The position numbers and the translations under genes are program-made. A stretch of DNA of 64,000 nucleotides from NCBI RefSeq assembly GCF_030124375.1, contig NZ_JASKLS010000016.1, positions 39,157-103,156 of the forward strand, in the 5' to 3' direction. Under the pieces are notes generated by a model that worked only from the letters and a program-made list of their open reading frames with translations, made no database searches and was not told the origin of the DNA. Origin of the DNA: Sinorhizobium sp. 6-70 (GTDB taxonomy: Bacteria; Pseudomonadota; Alphaproteobacteria; Rhizobiales; Rhizobiaceae). This document shows, in pieces, positions 1 through 7,046 of the stretch. Every line of letters starts with the position of its first letter. Position 1 is the stretch's first letter.

Positions 1-50
1 TCGAGGAGATCGACAAGGACCTCGCCTACGGTTTTCATTCCAGCAGTCAT
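1..50 (-). CDS. 5' end of a probable thiamine diphosphate-dependent enzyme (partial)
   Basis: Only the first 16 codons lie in the window (MTAGMKTVGEVLVDLL), running off the left edge. The TVGEVLVDLL pattern resembles the N-terminus of acetolactate synthase-like ThDP enzymes. Its ATG overlaps the TGA of the aminotransferase upstream by 4 bp (ATGA), so the two are probably translationally coupled. In Pseudomonas the arginine transaminase AruH is paired with the ThDP enzyme AruI (2-ketoarginine decarboxylase), which would fit here; this is inference from a very short stretch. Confidence 0.45.
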   Translation of the reverse strand, partial: MTAGMKTVGEVLVDLL

Positions 51-1237
51 GCTCGGCGCTCCCTGCGGGCGGTCAGGCGCTCCGCCAGGGAGCCGATACG
101 CCGGCATGCTTCGTCGATATCGCAATCGGGAACGGTGAGGCTCACGCGCAGGAAATTCTGCGCTTCCTCGCCGAAGGAGGAACCCGGCATCACCGCCACG
201 CCTTCCTCTTCGAGAAGCGCCCAGGCGAAGGCCTCGCCGGAAAGGCCGGTGCCGGAGACGTCGATCAGCGTGAACATGCCCGCTTCCGGCGGCAGGACAA
301 AGACGCCCGGCGCACCGGCAAGGCCATCAACGATGCGCCCCGCGCGCCGTTTGTAGGCTTCGCGCATCCTCTTCGCCGTGTCGATCTCGTGCGTCAGCGC
401 GTAAGCGGTCATGTCGGCGATGAAGGGCTGCACGCCGAAAAGCATGGTTTCGGAGATCGGCAGGAGACGATTCGTGAATTCGGCAGGACCCACCGCCCAG
501 CCGCTGCGAAAGCCGGGCGCAGCGTGCGACTTGGAAATCGATGAGACGACGACGGTGCGCTCGGCGAGATCAGGGTTGTCGAAAGGCGATGCGAACGCGG
601 CATCGAAGACCAGTTCCTCATAGACTTCGTCGCAGACGATCCAGAGGTCGTGGCGACGGGCGACTTCGCCGATGGCGGCAATCTCGGCGGCGGTCAGCAC
701 CGCACCGGTCGGATTGTGCGGCGTATTGAGGAGCAGCACACGGCATTCCGGTGTGATCGCCTTTTCCAGATCCTCCGCCCGCATGTGAAAACCGAATTCG
801 GGTTTCAGCGGAACGAGGACATGACGGGCACCGGTGGAGCGGATGACGCCTTCATAGGTGGCATAGAGCGGATCGCCGACGAGCACGGCGTCGCCGGCCT
901 CGACGAGGCCTAGCATGACGGCAAAGAGCGCCGTCTGCGTGCCCGGAAAGCATAGGACGTTGTCAGCAGTCACGTCGGCGCGGCGCCGCCGGTATTTTTC
1001 CGCAAGAGCAGCGACGGCGGCGGGTTCGCCGCGCCCGTTCGAGTAGCGGTACCGCCCGGCATTCATGGCACGCTGGCACTCTTCAAGCAGGGAGCGGTCC
1101 GGCGGCAGGTCCGGCTCACCGATCGTCAGCTCGATGATATCGGCCCCTTCTGCCTTCAGTTGGCGCGCGCGGATGTGCAGCGTCCATTTACCGGAACCGA
1201 GATCAGCAAGACGTGAGGTGATCGACGCGTAGCGCAA
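47..1237 (-). CDS. PLP-dependent class I/II aminotransferase (AruH-like)
   Basis: A 396-residue fold-type I aminotransferase. The PLP lysine is K236 in SSISKSHAAPGFRSGW, and the NTPHNPTG and CDEVYEEL motifs of class I/II enzymes are present. A TTG start is chosen because AGGGAG lies a few bases upstream; a longer frame further 5' has no family similarity. It lies 79 bp downstream of a TetR gene on the same strand and overlaps the next gene by 4 bp, so the three probably form one operon. The divergent basic amino acid transporter suggests an arginine-type substrate, as for Pseudomonas arginine:pyruvate transaminase AruH, but substrate specificity cannot be read from the sequence. Confidence 0.85.
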   Translation of the reverse strand: MRYASITSRLADLGSGKWTLHIRARQLKAEGADIIELTIGEPDLPPDRSLLEECQRAMNAGRYRYSNGRGEPAAVAALAEKYRRRRADVTADNVLCFPGTQTALFAVMLGLVEAGDAVLVGDPLYATYEGVIRSTGARHVLVPLKPEFGFHMRAEDLEKAITPECRVLLLNTPHNPTGAVLTAAEIAAIGEVARRHDLWIVCDEVYEELVFDAAFASPFDNPDLAERTVVVSSISKSHAAPGFRSGWAVGPAEFTNRLLPISETMLFGVQPFIADMTAYALTHEIDTAKRMREAYKRRAGRIVDGLAGAPGVFVLPPEAGMFTLIDVSGTGLSGEAFAWALLEEEGVAVMPGSSFGEEAQNFLRVSLTVPDCDIDEACRRIGSLAERLTARRERRA

Positions 1238-1316
1238 ATGTTGCTCCCTTGTTGGTTCTTTGTTTTTTATGTCGTCGTTATCCCAAAAACCGCTGCACAG
1301 TTTTGGGCGACACGCA

Positions 1317-1931
1317 TCAGTTTTCGATTGGCAAGCCGAGCACGGCCTCGACCGACGCCATGGCAATGCTGACCAGTTCGCCGTCGCGAAAGAGGTCGCC
1401 GGCAAGGCAGCCTTCGACCCAGAGCCCGTCCACAAGGCCGTTGATCGCAATCGCATAGCGGCGGCACTCTTCCTCGCTTGCGGACCGGCCCTTGGCGGCA
1501 AGGAATTCGCTCAGCAGTTCCTGCAGCGTGTTGCGGAAGGCGAGATAGCCTTCGCGGTGGATCTCGGCGAGAACCGGATCCACCCGCACCTGGCTGATGA
1601 AGGCCGCCCAAAGCGAGACGCTGCGGCTGTCGGCAACCGGTTCGGTGAAGTTGACCGCAATGAATTCCCTTAGCCGCGTCGCAGGATCGCCTTCGACGTT
1701 CTGCGCCTTCTCGGTGAGAGACGCGATGACGGCGCGATACGCCTCCGCGACCATCTGGTCCTTGGAATCGAAATAGTGGCGGACCAGCCCCGCGGTCACG
1801 CCGGCGCGGATCGCGATCTGCCGGACGGTCGCGCCTTTCAAGCCGAATTCCGCGATGCAATCAAGCGTCGCCTCGATCAGCTCCTGGCGCCGCTCGCCCT
1901 CGGGAGCGCGGTGAAATGTGCGGCGATTCAC
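1317..1931 (-). CDS. TetR-family transcriptional regulator (BetI-like)
   Basis: A 204-residue TetR protein. The N-terminal helix-turn-helix is visible as GLKGATVRQIAIRAGVTAGL followed by VRHYFDSKDQMVAEAY, the classic TetR recognition helix and YF(D/G)SK segment. The C-terminal half resembles the BetI/TetR_C_6 ligand domain. The start is set at a GTG with CGGAGG 5 nt upstream; the longer frame to an ATG 30 codons earlier lacks such a site. It is divergent from the ABC transporter operon and first in the aminotransferase operon, so it probably controls both from the 274-bp gap. Confidence 0.85.
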   Translation of the reverse strand: MNRRTFHRAPEGERRQELIEATLDCIAEFGLKGATVRQIAIRAGVTAGLVRHYFDSKDQMVAEAYRAVIASLTEKAQNVEGDPATRLREFIAVNFTEPVADSRSVSLWAAFISQVRVDPVLAEIHREGYLAFRNTLQELLSEFLAAKGRSASEEECRRYAIAINGLVDGLWVEGCLAGDLFRDGELVSIAMASVEAVLGLPIEN

Positions 1932-2055
1932 TGCAACCTCCGGCACGCAGGGCGGCGCAACCAGATCGTCAGTGTTAGCGAACCGGATGGGCTCATGCGT
2001 TGCTCCTGCGGTGATACTCATTCAGACAACGCGGCCAAAAAAACCGCGATGAAAT

Positions 2056-2075
2056 TATTATACGCTTGAATAATA
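2056..2075. promoter_or_regulatory. Candidate TetR operator (inverted repeat) in the divergent promoter region
   Basis: TATTAT, an 8-bp spacer, then ATAATA: perfect 6-bp arms in an AT-rich island within the GC-rich gap between the TetR gene (GTG at 1931) and the ABC ATPase (ATG at 2206). Its size and position suit a TetR dimer site, but it is a short match found by eye. Confidence 0.35.
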
Positions 2076-2205
2076 TCGGCACAAGTGCAACATTCCCCCC
2101 AATGAAACAGCGTGACAAGCCGAAGATGCTGCACGAGAGAACGACCAGGGGAACTGTTTTCATGCTTTCAAGGAAAGCTCTTCGAGCCACGGGACTGGCG
2201 CGTCG

Positions 2206-2979
2206 ATGACGGGTGCGGCCCAGGCAATCGCGGTCACTGACCTGCACAAGCGTTTCGGGCCATTGGAAGTGCTGAAAGGTGTGTCGCTCACGGCCCGACA
2301 GGGCGACGTGATCGCGATCATCGGCGGTAGCGGCTCGGGCAAGTCCACCCTTCTTCGCTGTATCAACATGCTGGAATTGCCGTCGGCCGGACGCGTCAGC
2401 GTTCACGGCGAGGAAATCCGCATGAAGTCCGACGGTCATGGCGGGCTGATGCCCGCCGATCACAAGCAAGTGCAGCGAATTCGCACCCAACTCGGCATGG
2501 TCTTCCAGAGCTTCAATCTCTGGCAGCACATGACCATTCTTCAAAATGTCATCGAGGTGCCGGTGCATGTGCTCGGCAAATCCAAGGCCGAGGCGATCGA
2601 GACGGCCGAAACACTGCTGCGCCGGGTCGGCCTTTACGAGAAACGCGATGCCTATCCGGCCTTCCTTTCCGGCGGCCAGCAGCAACGCGCGGCGATCGCC
2701 CGGGCGCTGGCGATCCAGCCGCTGATGATGCTCTTCGACGAACCGACCTCGGCTCTCGATCCGGAGCTTGTCGGGGAAGTGCTCTCCGTCATCGGCGATC
2801 TCGCGCGCGAAAAGCGCACGATGATCCTCGTCACGCATGAGATGAAGTTTGCCCGCGACGTCGCCAATCACATCGTCTTCCTGCACAACGGCGTCATCGA
2901 AGAACAGGGGTCGCCCGAGGCGATCTTCGGTGCGCCGCGATCCGAGAGGCTCAAGAAGTTCATCAGCTCCATTCACTGA
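2206..2979 (+). CDS. Polar/basic amino acid ABC transporter ATP-binding protein
   Basis: A 257-residue ABC ATPase of the HisP/GlnQ/AotP family. Walker A is GGSGSGKST (about residues 40-48), the signature is LSGGQQQR from L154, Walker B is MMLFDEPTSALDP, and the switch histidine lies in ILVTHEM. The 20-residue insert after strand 3 (MKSDGHGGLMPADHKQVQRI) is typical of histidine/arginine importers. It is the first gene of a four-gene importer operon followed by a hydrolase and energizes uptake at the inner membrane. Confidence 0.92.
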   Translation: MTGAAQAIAVTDLHKRFGPLEVLKGVSLTARQGDVIAIIGGSGSGKSTLLRCINMLELPSAGRVSVHGEEIRMKSDGHGGLMPADHKQVQRIRTQLGMVFQSFNLWQHMTILQNVIEVPVHVLGKSKAEAIETAETLLRRVGLYEKRDAYPAFLSGGQQQRAAIARALAIQPLMMLFDEPTSALDPELVGEVLSVIGDLAREKRTMILVTHEMKFARDVANHIVFLHNGVIEEQGSPEAIFGAPRSERLKKFISSIH

Positions 2980-3015
2980 ATTCCGCAATGCTCAACAACC
3001 AAAAAAGGGAACAGC

Positions 3016-3798
3016 ATGAAGAAGACATTGAGACTCCTGGCGGTCGCGGCCGCATTGTCGATCACCGGCGCCGTCGCCGCGCAGGCGGAAGCGGTCAAGG
3101 TCGGCTTTGCCGCCGAGCCTTACCCGCCCTTCACCTCCCCTGACGCCAACGGCAATTGGGAAGGCTGGGAAGTCGAGTTCATGAAGGCGATCTGCGCCGA
3201 GGCGAAACTCGACTGCGTGATCACGCCCGTCGCCTGGGACGGCATCATTCCGGCGCTGACTTCAAAGAAGATCGACATGATCATCGGTTCGATGTCGATC
3301 ACGGAAGAGCGCCTGAAGACGATCGACTTTTCCGACAAGTATTACAACACGCCGACCGGCGTCATCGGCACCAAGGGCGATGACATCAAGCCGACGCCGG
3401 AAGGCCTTTCCGGCAAGACGATCGGCGTGCAGGTTTCGACCGTGCACCAGGCCTATGCGACCGCCCACTTCGCCCCGGCCGGCGTGGAGGTCAAGGAATA
3501 CCAGACGCAGGACGAGGCGAATCAAGACCTGGCCGCCGGCCGCGTCGACGCCGTGCAGGCGGATGCGATCGCGCTCGATGCCTTCCTGAAGAGCGACCAG
3601 GGCAAGGAATGCTGCGACTACAAGGGTGATGTCGCCCAGGATCTCGCCATCCTCGGCCCAGGTGTCGGCGTCGGCCTGCGCAAGGGCGAAACCGAGCTCA
3701 AGGACAAGATCAACGCGGCGATCAAGGCGATCCGCGAGAACGGCACTTACGACACGTTCTCGAAGAAGTATTTCGACTTCGACATCTATGGCGGCTAA
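3016..3798 (+). CDS. Basic amino acid ABC transporter periplasmic binding protein
   Basis: A 260-residue family 3 solute-binding protein. A signal peptide (MKKTLRLLAVAAALSITGAV, cleavage near AQA-EA) precedes the mature start VKVGFAAEPYPPFTSPD. The segments GWEVEFMKAICAE, DMIIGSMSITEERLK and GRVDAVQADAIALD match lysine/arginine/ornithine-binding proteins. AAGGG and a short spacer precede the ATG. It lies 36 bp after the ATPase, and a RIME1-like repeat follows before the permeases, which may let the binding protein be made in excess of the membrane subunits. Confidence 0.9.
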   Translation: MKKTLRLLAVAAALSITGAVAAQAEAVKVGFAAEPYPPFTSPDANGNWEGWEVEFMKAICAEAKLDCVITPVAWDGIIPALTSKKIDMIIGSMSITEERLKTIDFSDKYYNTPTGVIGTKGDDIKPTPEGLSGKTIGVQVSTVHQAYATAHFAPAGVEVKEYQTQDEANQDLAAGRVDAVQADAIALDAFLKSDQGKECCDYKGDVAQDLAILGPGVGVGLRKGETELKDKINAAIKAIRENGTYDTFSKKYFDFDIYGG

Positions 3799-3816
3799 GC
3801 GCCACGGCTGGCCGTC

Positions 3817-3913
3817 CTGCAGCGCCGTGCGTCTTGTCAGACGCGCAAACGACGCTGTAGCACCTTGAGTTGCTGCATCTCCCCGGTTCGGTTCCGAGCT
3901 GGGGAATATGCAG
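3817..3913 (+). repeat. RIME1-like mosaic palindromic element inside the ABC operon
   Basis: Two palindromes in series. The first runs from CTGCAGCGCCGTGCG to GCGCAAACGACGCTGTAG; the second, from CTGCATCTCCCC to GGGGAATATGCAG, has a divergent centre. The element fills the gap between the binding-protein and permease genes and ends just before the AAAGGAG of the permease. Confidence 0.85.
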
Positions 3914-3932
3914 AAAGGAGCATGAAGTCGCC

Positions 3933-4658
3933 ATGGCTGCGGATTCCATCATCAACTGGAGCCTGCTCTCGCTGTCGGCGCCCGGCTGGGGCGGCGTATT
4001 GCTGCAAGGCTTTCTCCATTCGATCCAGATCGCAGTCGGCGGTTACGCGCTCGGTCTCCTGCTCGGCGTCGGCGGCGCCTTCGGCAAGCTCTATGGCGGG
4101 CCGGTCACGCGCGATCTTCTCGAATGCTACACCACCATCGTCCGGGCCGTGCCCGAACTCGTCCTCATCCTCCTCCTCTATTATGCCGGCACTGACCTCT
4201 TGAACCAGCTTCTCGGCGCCGTCGGCTTCGGGGCTGTCGACATCAGCGGCCTGATGGCCGGTATCTTCGTCATTGGTGTCGTCCAGGGCGCCTATTCGAC
4301 GGAAGTGTTGCGCGGCGCGATCAAGGCCGTGCCCGCTGGGCAGATCGAGGCGGCGCGCGCCTACGGCATGTCGCCCGGCAAGGTCCTGCGGCGTGTCACC
4401 CTCCCCGCCATGCTGCCCTATGCCATCCCAGGCCTTGCCAATCTCTGGCTGATCGCCACCAAGGATACCGCCCTGCTTGCCGTCGTCGGCTTCAGCGAGC
4501 TGACGCTGGTAACCCGCCAGGCGGCCGGCGCAACCAAGGCCTATCTGCTTTTCTTCTGCGCGGCCGGCGCGCTCTATCTTGCGCTGACGCTCGTTTCCAA
4601 CGTCTTCATCGGCGCATTGGAAAGGCATGCCAGGCGCGGTTTCGTGGAGCAGCGATGA
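3933..4658 (+). CDS. Amino acid ABC transporter permease
   Basis: A 241-residue HisQ/ArtQ-type inner-membrane permease with about five hydrophobic segments. The cytoplasmic EAA loop is IEAARAYGMSPGKVLRRVTL, which couples to the ATPase. The start MAADSIINW is preferred over an upstream in-frame codon because homologous permeases begin just before SAPGWGGVLLQGF. AAAGGAG lies 12 nt upstream, a rather long spacing, and abuts the end of the preceding repeat. The stop overlaps the next permease by 4 bp (ATGA). Confidence 0.88.
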   Translation: MAADSIINWSLLSLSAPGWGGVLLQGFLHSIQIAVGGYALGLLLGVGGAFGKLYGGPVTRDLLECYTTIVRAVPELVLILLLYYAGTDLLNQLLGAVGFGAVDISGLMAGIFVIGVVQGAYSTEVLRGAIKAVPAGQIEAARAYGMSPGKVLRRVTLPAMLPYAIPGLANLWLIATKDTALLAVVGFSELTLVTRQAAGATKAYLLFFCAAGALYLALTLVSNVFIGALERHARRGFVEQR

Positions 4659-5590
4659 CCAACGAAACGACCCACGCTCTCGACCACGCTGATTTTGGAT
4701 TGAATCAATCCAAAATCAGCGTGGTCGATTCTAAAGAGATAGAGCGGGATGCGGGCGGAAAACCGCTTCACACTTTTCCTCATCCCGCTCTGGCCCTCAC
4801 CCCGGAGGACCTGCGGAAAGGCGAGAACTTCCTCAAGCCTCACCGTATTGTTCTCATCCTCGCCGCCGCCGCGCTGATCGTCGCCGTCGCCGTCCTCATG
4901 CGCTGGGACTGGCTGCCGCGCTACCTGCCTCGGCTCGGCTGGGGCATCCTTGTCAGCATCGCGATGCTGTTCAGCACATCGATCCTCGGTTTCCTCTTTG
5001 CTGTGCCGCTGGGCTTGGTCCAGGTCACCGGGCCCTGGTATCTCAAAGCCCTTGCCAAGATCTTCTGCACGGTCATTCGCGGGACGCCGCTACTGCTGCA
5101 GTTGTGGCTGCTCTATTACGGCCTCGGCTCGCTGTTTCCGCAATTTCCGGCAATTCGCCACTCGTTTCTCTGGCCGTATCTGCGCGAAGCCTGGCCTTAT
5201 GGCGTTGCGGCGCTCACTATTTCCTTCGCCGCCTACGAGGGCGAAGTGATGCGCGGCGCCTTTGCCGGCGTGCCGGCGGGCGAGCTGGAGGCGGCACGGG
5301 CCTATGGCATGAGCCGCTGGACAATGTTCCGGCGGATCTGGCTGCCGCGTGCGATTCACCGCGCGCTCCCGACACTCAACGGCGAGACCGTGTTGCAGCT
5401 CAAGTCGACGCCGCTGGTTGCGACGATCACCGTCGTCGATGTCTATGCGGTCATTTCGAAGGTGCGGCAGGAAACCTATCTCACCTACGAACCGCTGCTG
5501 CTGCTTGCTCTGATCTACCTGTGCCTTACGGGCATTCTGGTGGTCGCTTTCCGCTATTTCGAAAACCGCATACCGACCCGTGGTGCCTGA
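4655..5590 (+). CDS. Amino acid ABC transporter permease with a repeat-derived N-terminus
   Basis: A 311-residue HisM/ArtM-type permease; the EAA loop is LEAARAYGMSRWTMFRRIWL. About 65 residues precede the first membrane segment (IVLILAAAALIVAVAVLM), longer than usual. Residues about 9-46 (LDHADFGLNQSKISVVDS and DAGGKPLHTFPHPAL) are translated from a RIME2-like element with no stop in this frame. No ATG or GTG lies between the element and the first helix, so the ATGA-coupled start at 4655 is the only ordinary one; a CTG after CCGGAGGAC near 4808 is a weak alternative. Whether the extension is kept in the mature protein is unknown. Confidence 0.87.
   Translation: MTNETTHALDHADFGLNQSKISVVDSKEIERDAGGKPLHTFPHPALALTPEDLRKGENFLKPHRIVLILAAAALIVAVAVLMRWDWLPRYLPRLGWGILVSIAMLFSTSILGFLFAVPLGLVQVTGPWYLKALAKIFCTVIRGTPLLLQLWLLYYGLGSLFPQFPAIRHSFLWPYLREAWPYGVAALTISFAAYEGEVMRGAFAGVPAGELEAARAYGMSRWTMFRRIWLPRAIHRALPTLNGETVLQLKSTPLVATITVVDVYAVISKVRQETYLTYEPLLLLALIYLCLTGILVVAFRYFENRIPTRGA
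4680..4791 (+). repeat. RIME2-like element inserted in coding sequence
   Basis: First palindrome: 24-bp perfect arms at 4680-4703 and 4705-4728 around a single central A. Second palindrome: AGAGCGGGATG (4741-4751) pairs with CATCCCGCTCT (4781-4791) and encloses GCGGAAAACCGC and CACACTTTTCCT. The same second-palindrome core occurs at 11471, 34503, 55284 and 62664. All of it lies inside the permease reading frame. Confidence 0.88.
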
Positions 5591-5591
5591 C

Positions 5592-6761
5592 ATGAAGCTC
5601 GCCGCCGCCATCGACAACGCCATGCCGGAGCTGGTCTCCATCCGCCGCGACCTGCATGCGCACCCGGAATTGGGTCTCGAGGAAACGCGGACCTCCGCCT
5701 TCATTGCCCGACACCTCGATGCACTCGGCTACACGGTAACTACGGGACTCGCGAAAACTGGCGTGGTCGGGACGCTCAGGAGCGGCACCGGCTCGCGCTC
5801 GATCGGCATCCGCGCCGATATCGATGCCTTGCCGATCCACGAGGAAACCGGGCTCGACTATGCCAGCAGGACACCCGGGTTGATGCATGCCTGCGGGCAT
5901 GACGGCCACACGGCGATGCTGCTCGGCGCCGCTCGCGCGCTTGCCGAACGGGGGAATTTCGACGGCACGATCCACCTCATTTTCCAGCCGGCCGAGGAGA
6001 ACTTCGGCGGCGCGAAAATCATGATCGATGACGGCCTATTCGAGAAATTCCCGTGCGACGCAGTGTTCGCGCTCCACAACGAACCGAACCTTCCCTTCGG
6101 CCAGTTCGCCTTGCGCGAGGGCCCGATCATGGCGGCGGTCGACGAGGCGCGGATCACCGTTCATGGCCGCGGCGGTCACGGTGCCGAACCGCAGGAGACC
6201 GCCGATCCGATCGTCTGCGGTGCCAGCATCGTCATGGCGCTACAATCCATCGTGTCGCGCAATATCCACCCGATGGACCCGACCGTCGTCACGGTCGGCG
6301 CCTTTCACGCCGGCTCCGCTAGCAACATCATCCCGGAACGGGCCGAGATCGTCGTCGGCATTCGCTCCTTCGACCCCGCCGTTCGCGACGAGCTGGAACG
6401 CCGTATCCGCATGATCGCGGAATCGCAGGCGGCAAGCTTCGGCATGCGTGCCACGGTCGATTACCAGCGGAGTTACGACGCGACGATCAACCACAAGGCC
6501 GAGACCGATTTCGTGCGCGACCTCGCGATCCGCTTCGCCGGCACCGACAAGGTCATTGATCTTGCGCGCCCTTTCATGGGCAGCGAAGACTTCGCCTACA
6601 TGCTGAAAGAGCGGCCCGGCAGCTATTTCTTCCTCGGAACGAAGGCGACGGGCGAGGAAAAGCCGCTCCACCATCCCGGCTACAACTTCAACGACGATCT
6701 GCTGCCGATCGGCGCCGCCTTCTGGACCGAACTCGCCGAGACCTATCTTGCCCGGCTCTAA
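5592..6761 (+). CDS. M20-family amidohydrolase (hippurate hydrolase-like)
   Basis: A 389-residue M20D metallohydrolase. It opens with the family pattern IRRDLHAHPELGLEE. The metal site is seen as MHACGHDGHTAMLLG, FQPAEENFGGAK and the C-terminal GSEDFAYM. Such enzymes release an amino acid from an N-acyl or amide conjugate. An in-frame GTG four codons earlier is also possible; neither start has a clear ribosome binding site. It is the last gene of the transporter operon, close behind the permease, so the imported compound may be a conjugated amino acid whose free form is then transaminated by the divergent aminotransferase. The substrate is inferred. Confidence 0.85.
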   Translation: MKLAAAIDNAMPELVSIRRDLHAHPELGLEETRTSAFIARHLDALGYTVTTGLAKTGVVGTLRSGTGSRSIGIRADIDALPIHEETGLDYASRTPGLMHACGHDGHTAMLLGAARALAERGNFDGTIHLIFQPAEENFGGAKIMIDDGLFEKFPCDAVFALHNEPNLPFGQFALREGPIMAAVDEARITVHGRGGHGAEPQETADPIVCGASIVMALQSIVSRNIHPMDPTVVTVGAFHAGSASNIIPERAEIVVGIRSFDPAVRDELERRIRMIAESQAASFGMRATVDYQRSYDATINHKAETDFVRDLAIRFAGTDKVIDLARPFMGSEDFAYMLKERPGSYFFLGTKATGEEKPLHHPGYNFNDDLLPIGAAFWTELAETYLARL

Positions 6762-6862
6762 CTGCATTCCCCCTTAAATCGGAACCGATTTAAGGATAAA
6801 ATCATGCAGCAGTGAAATGCTACAGCGACCTTTGCGCGTCCGATTGGACGCGGCGCTGTAGA
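6762..6862 (-). repeat. RIME1-like element
   Basis: It begins directly after the TAA of the hydrolase. CTGCATTCCCCCTTAAATC to GATTTAAGG...ATGCAG forms one palindrome, and CTACAGCG...CGGCGCTGTAG the other, in the opposite orientation to the copy at 3817. A further imperfect palindrome (ATGATTT...AAATCAT, then CGCATGCATG...CGTCATGCG) follows to about 6947 and may be another mosaic piece. Confidence 0.85.
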
Positions 6863-7046
6863 GCGGTGACGTTTATGATTTCAGGTCGATCCGGTCTAAA
6901 ATCATCGTGATCTGAAGCGCATGCATGAAAACAGCGTCATGCGGGACGCCCTGTTTCGAGTAGCTTGAGTGTTTGACAGCGACCAGACAGGTTCTCCGCT
7001 CATGTTGTCGAGAGCAACAACATCAGCGGAAATATACTGCGTGCAT

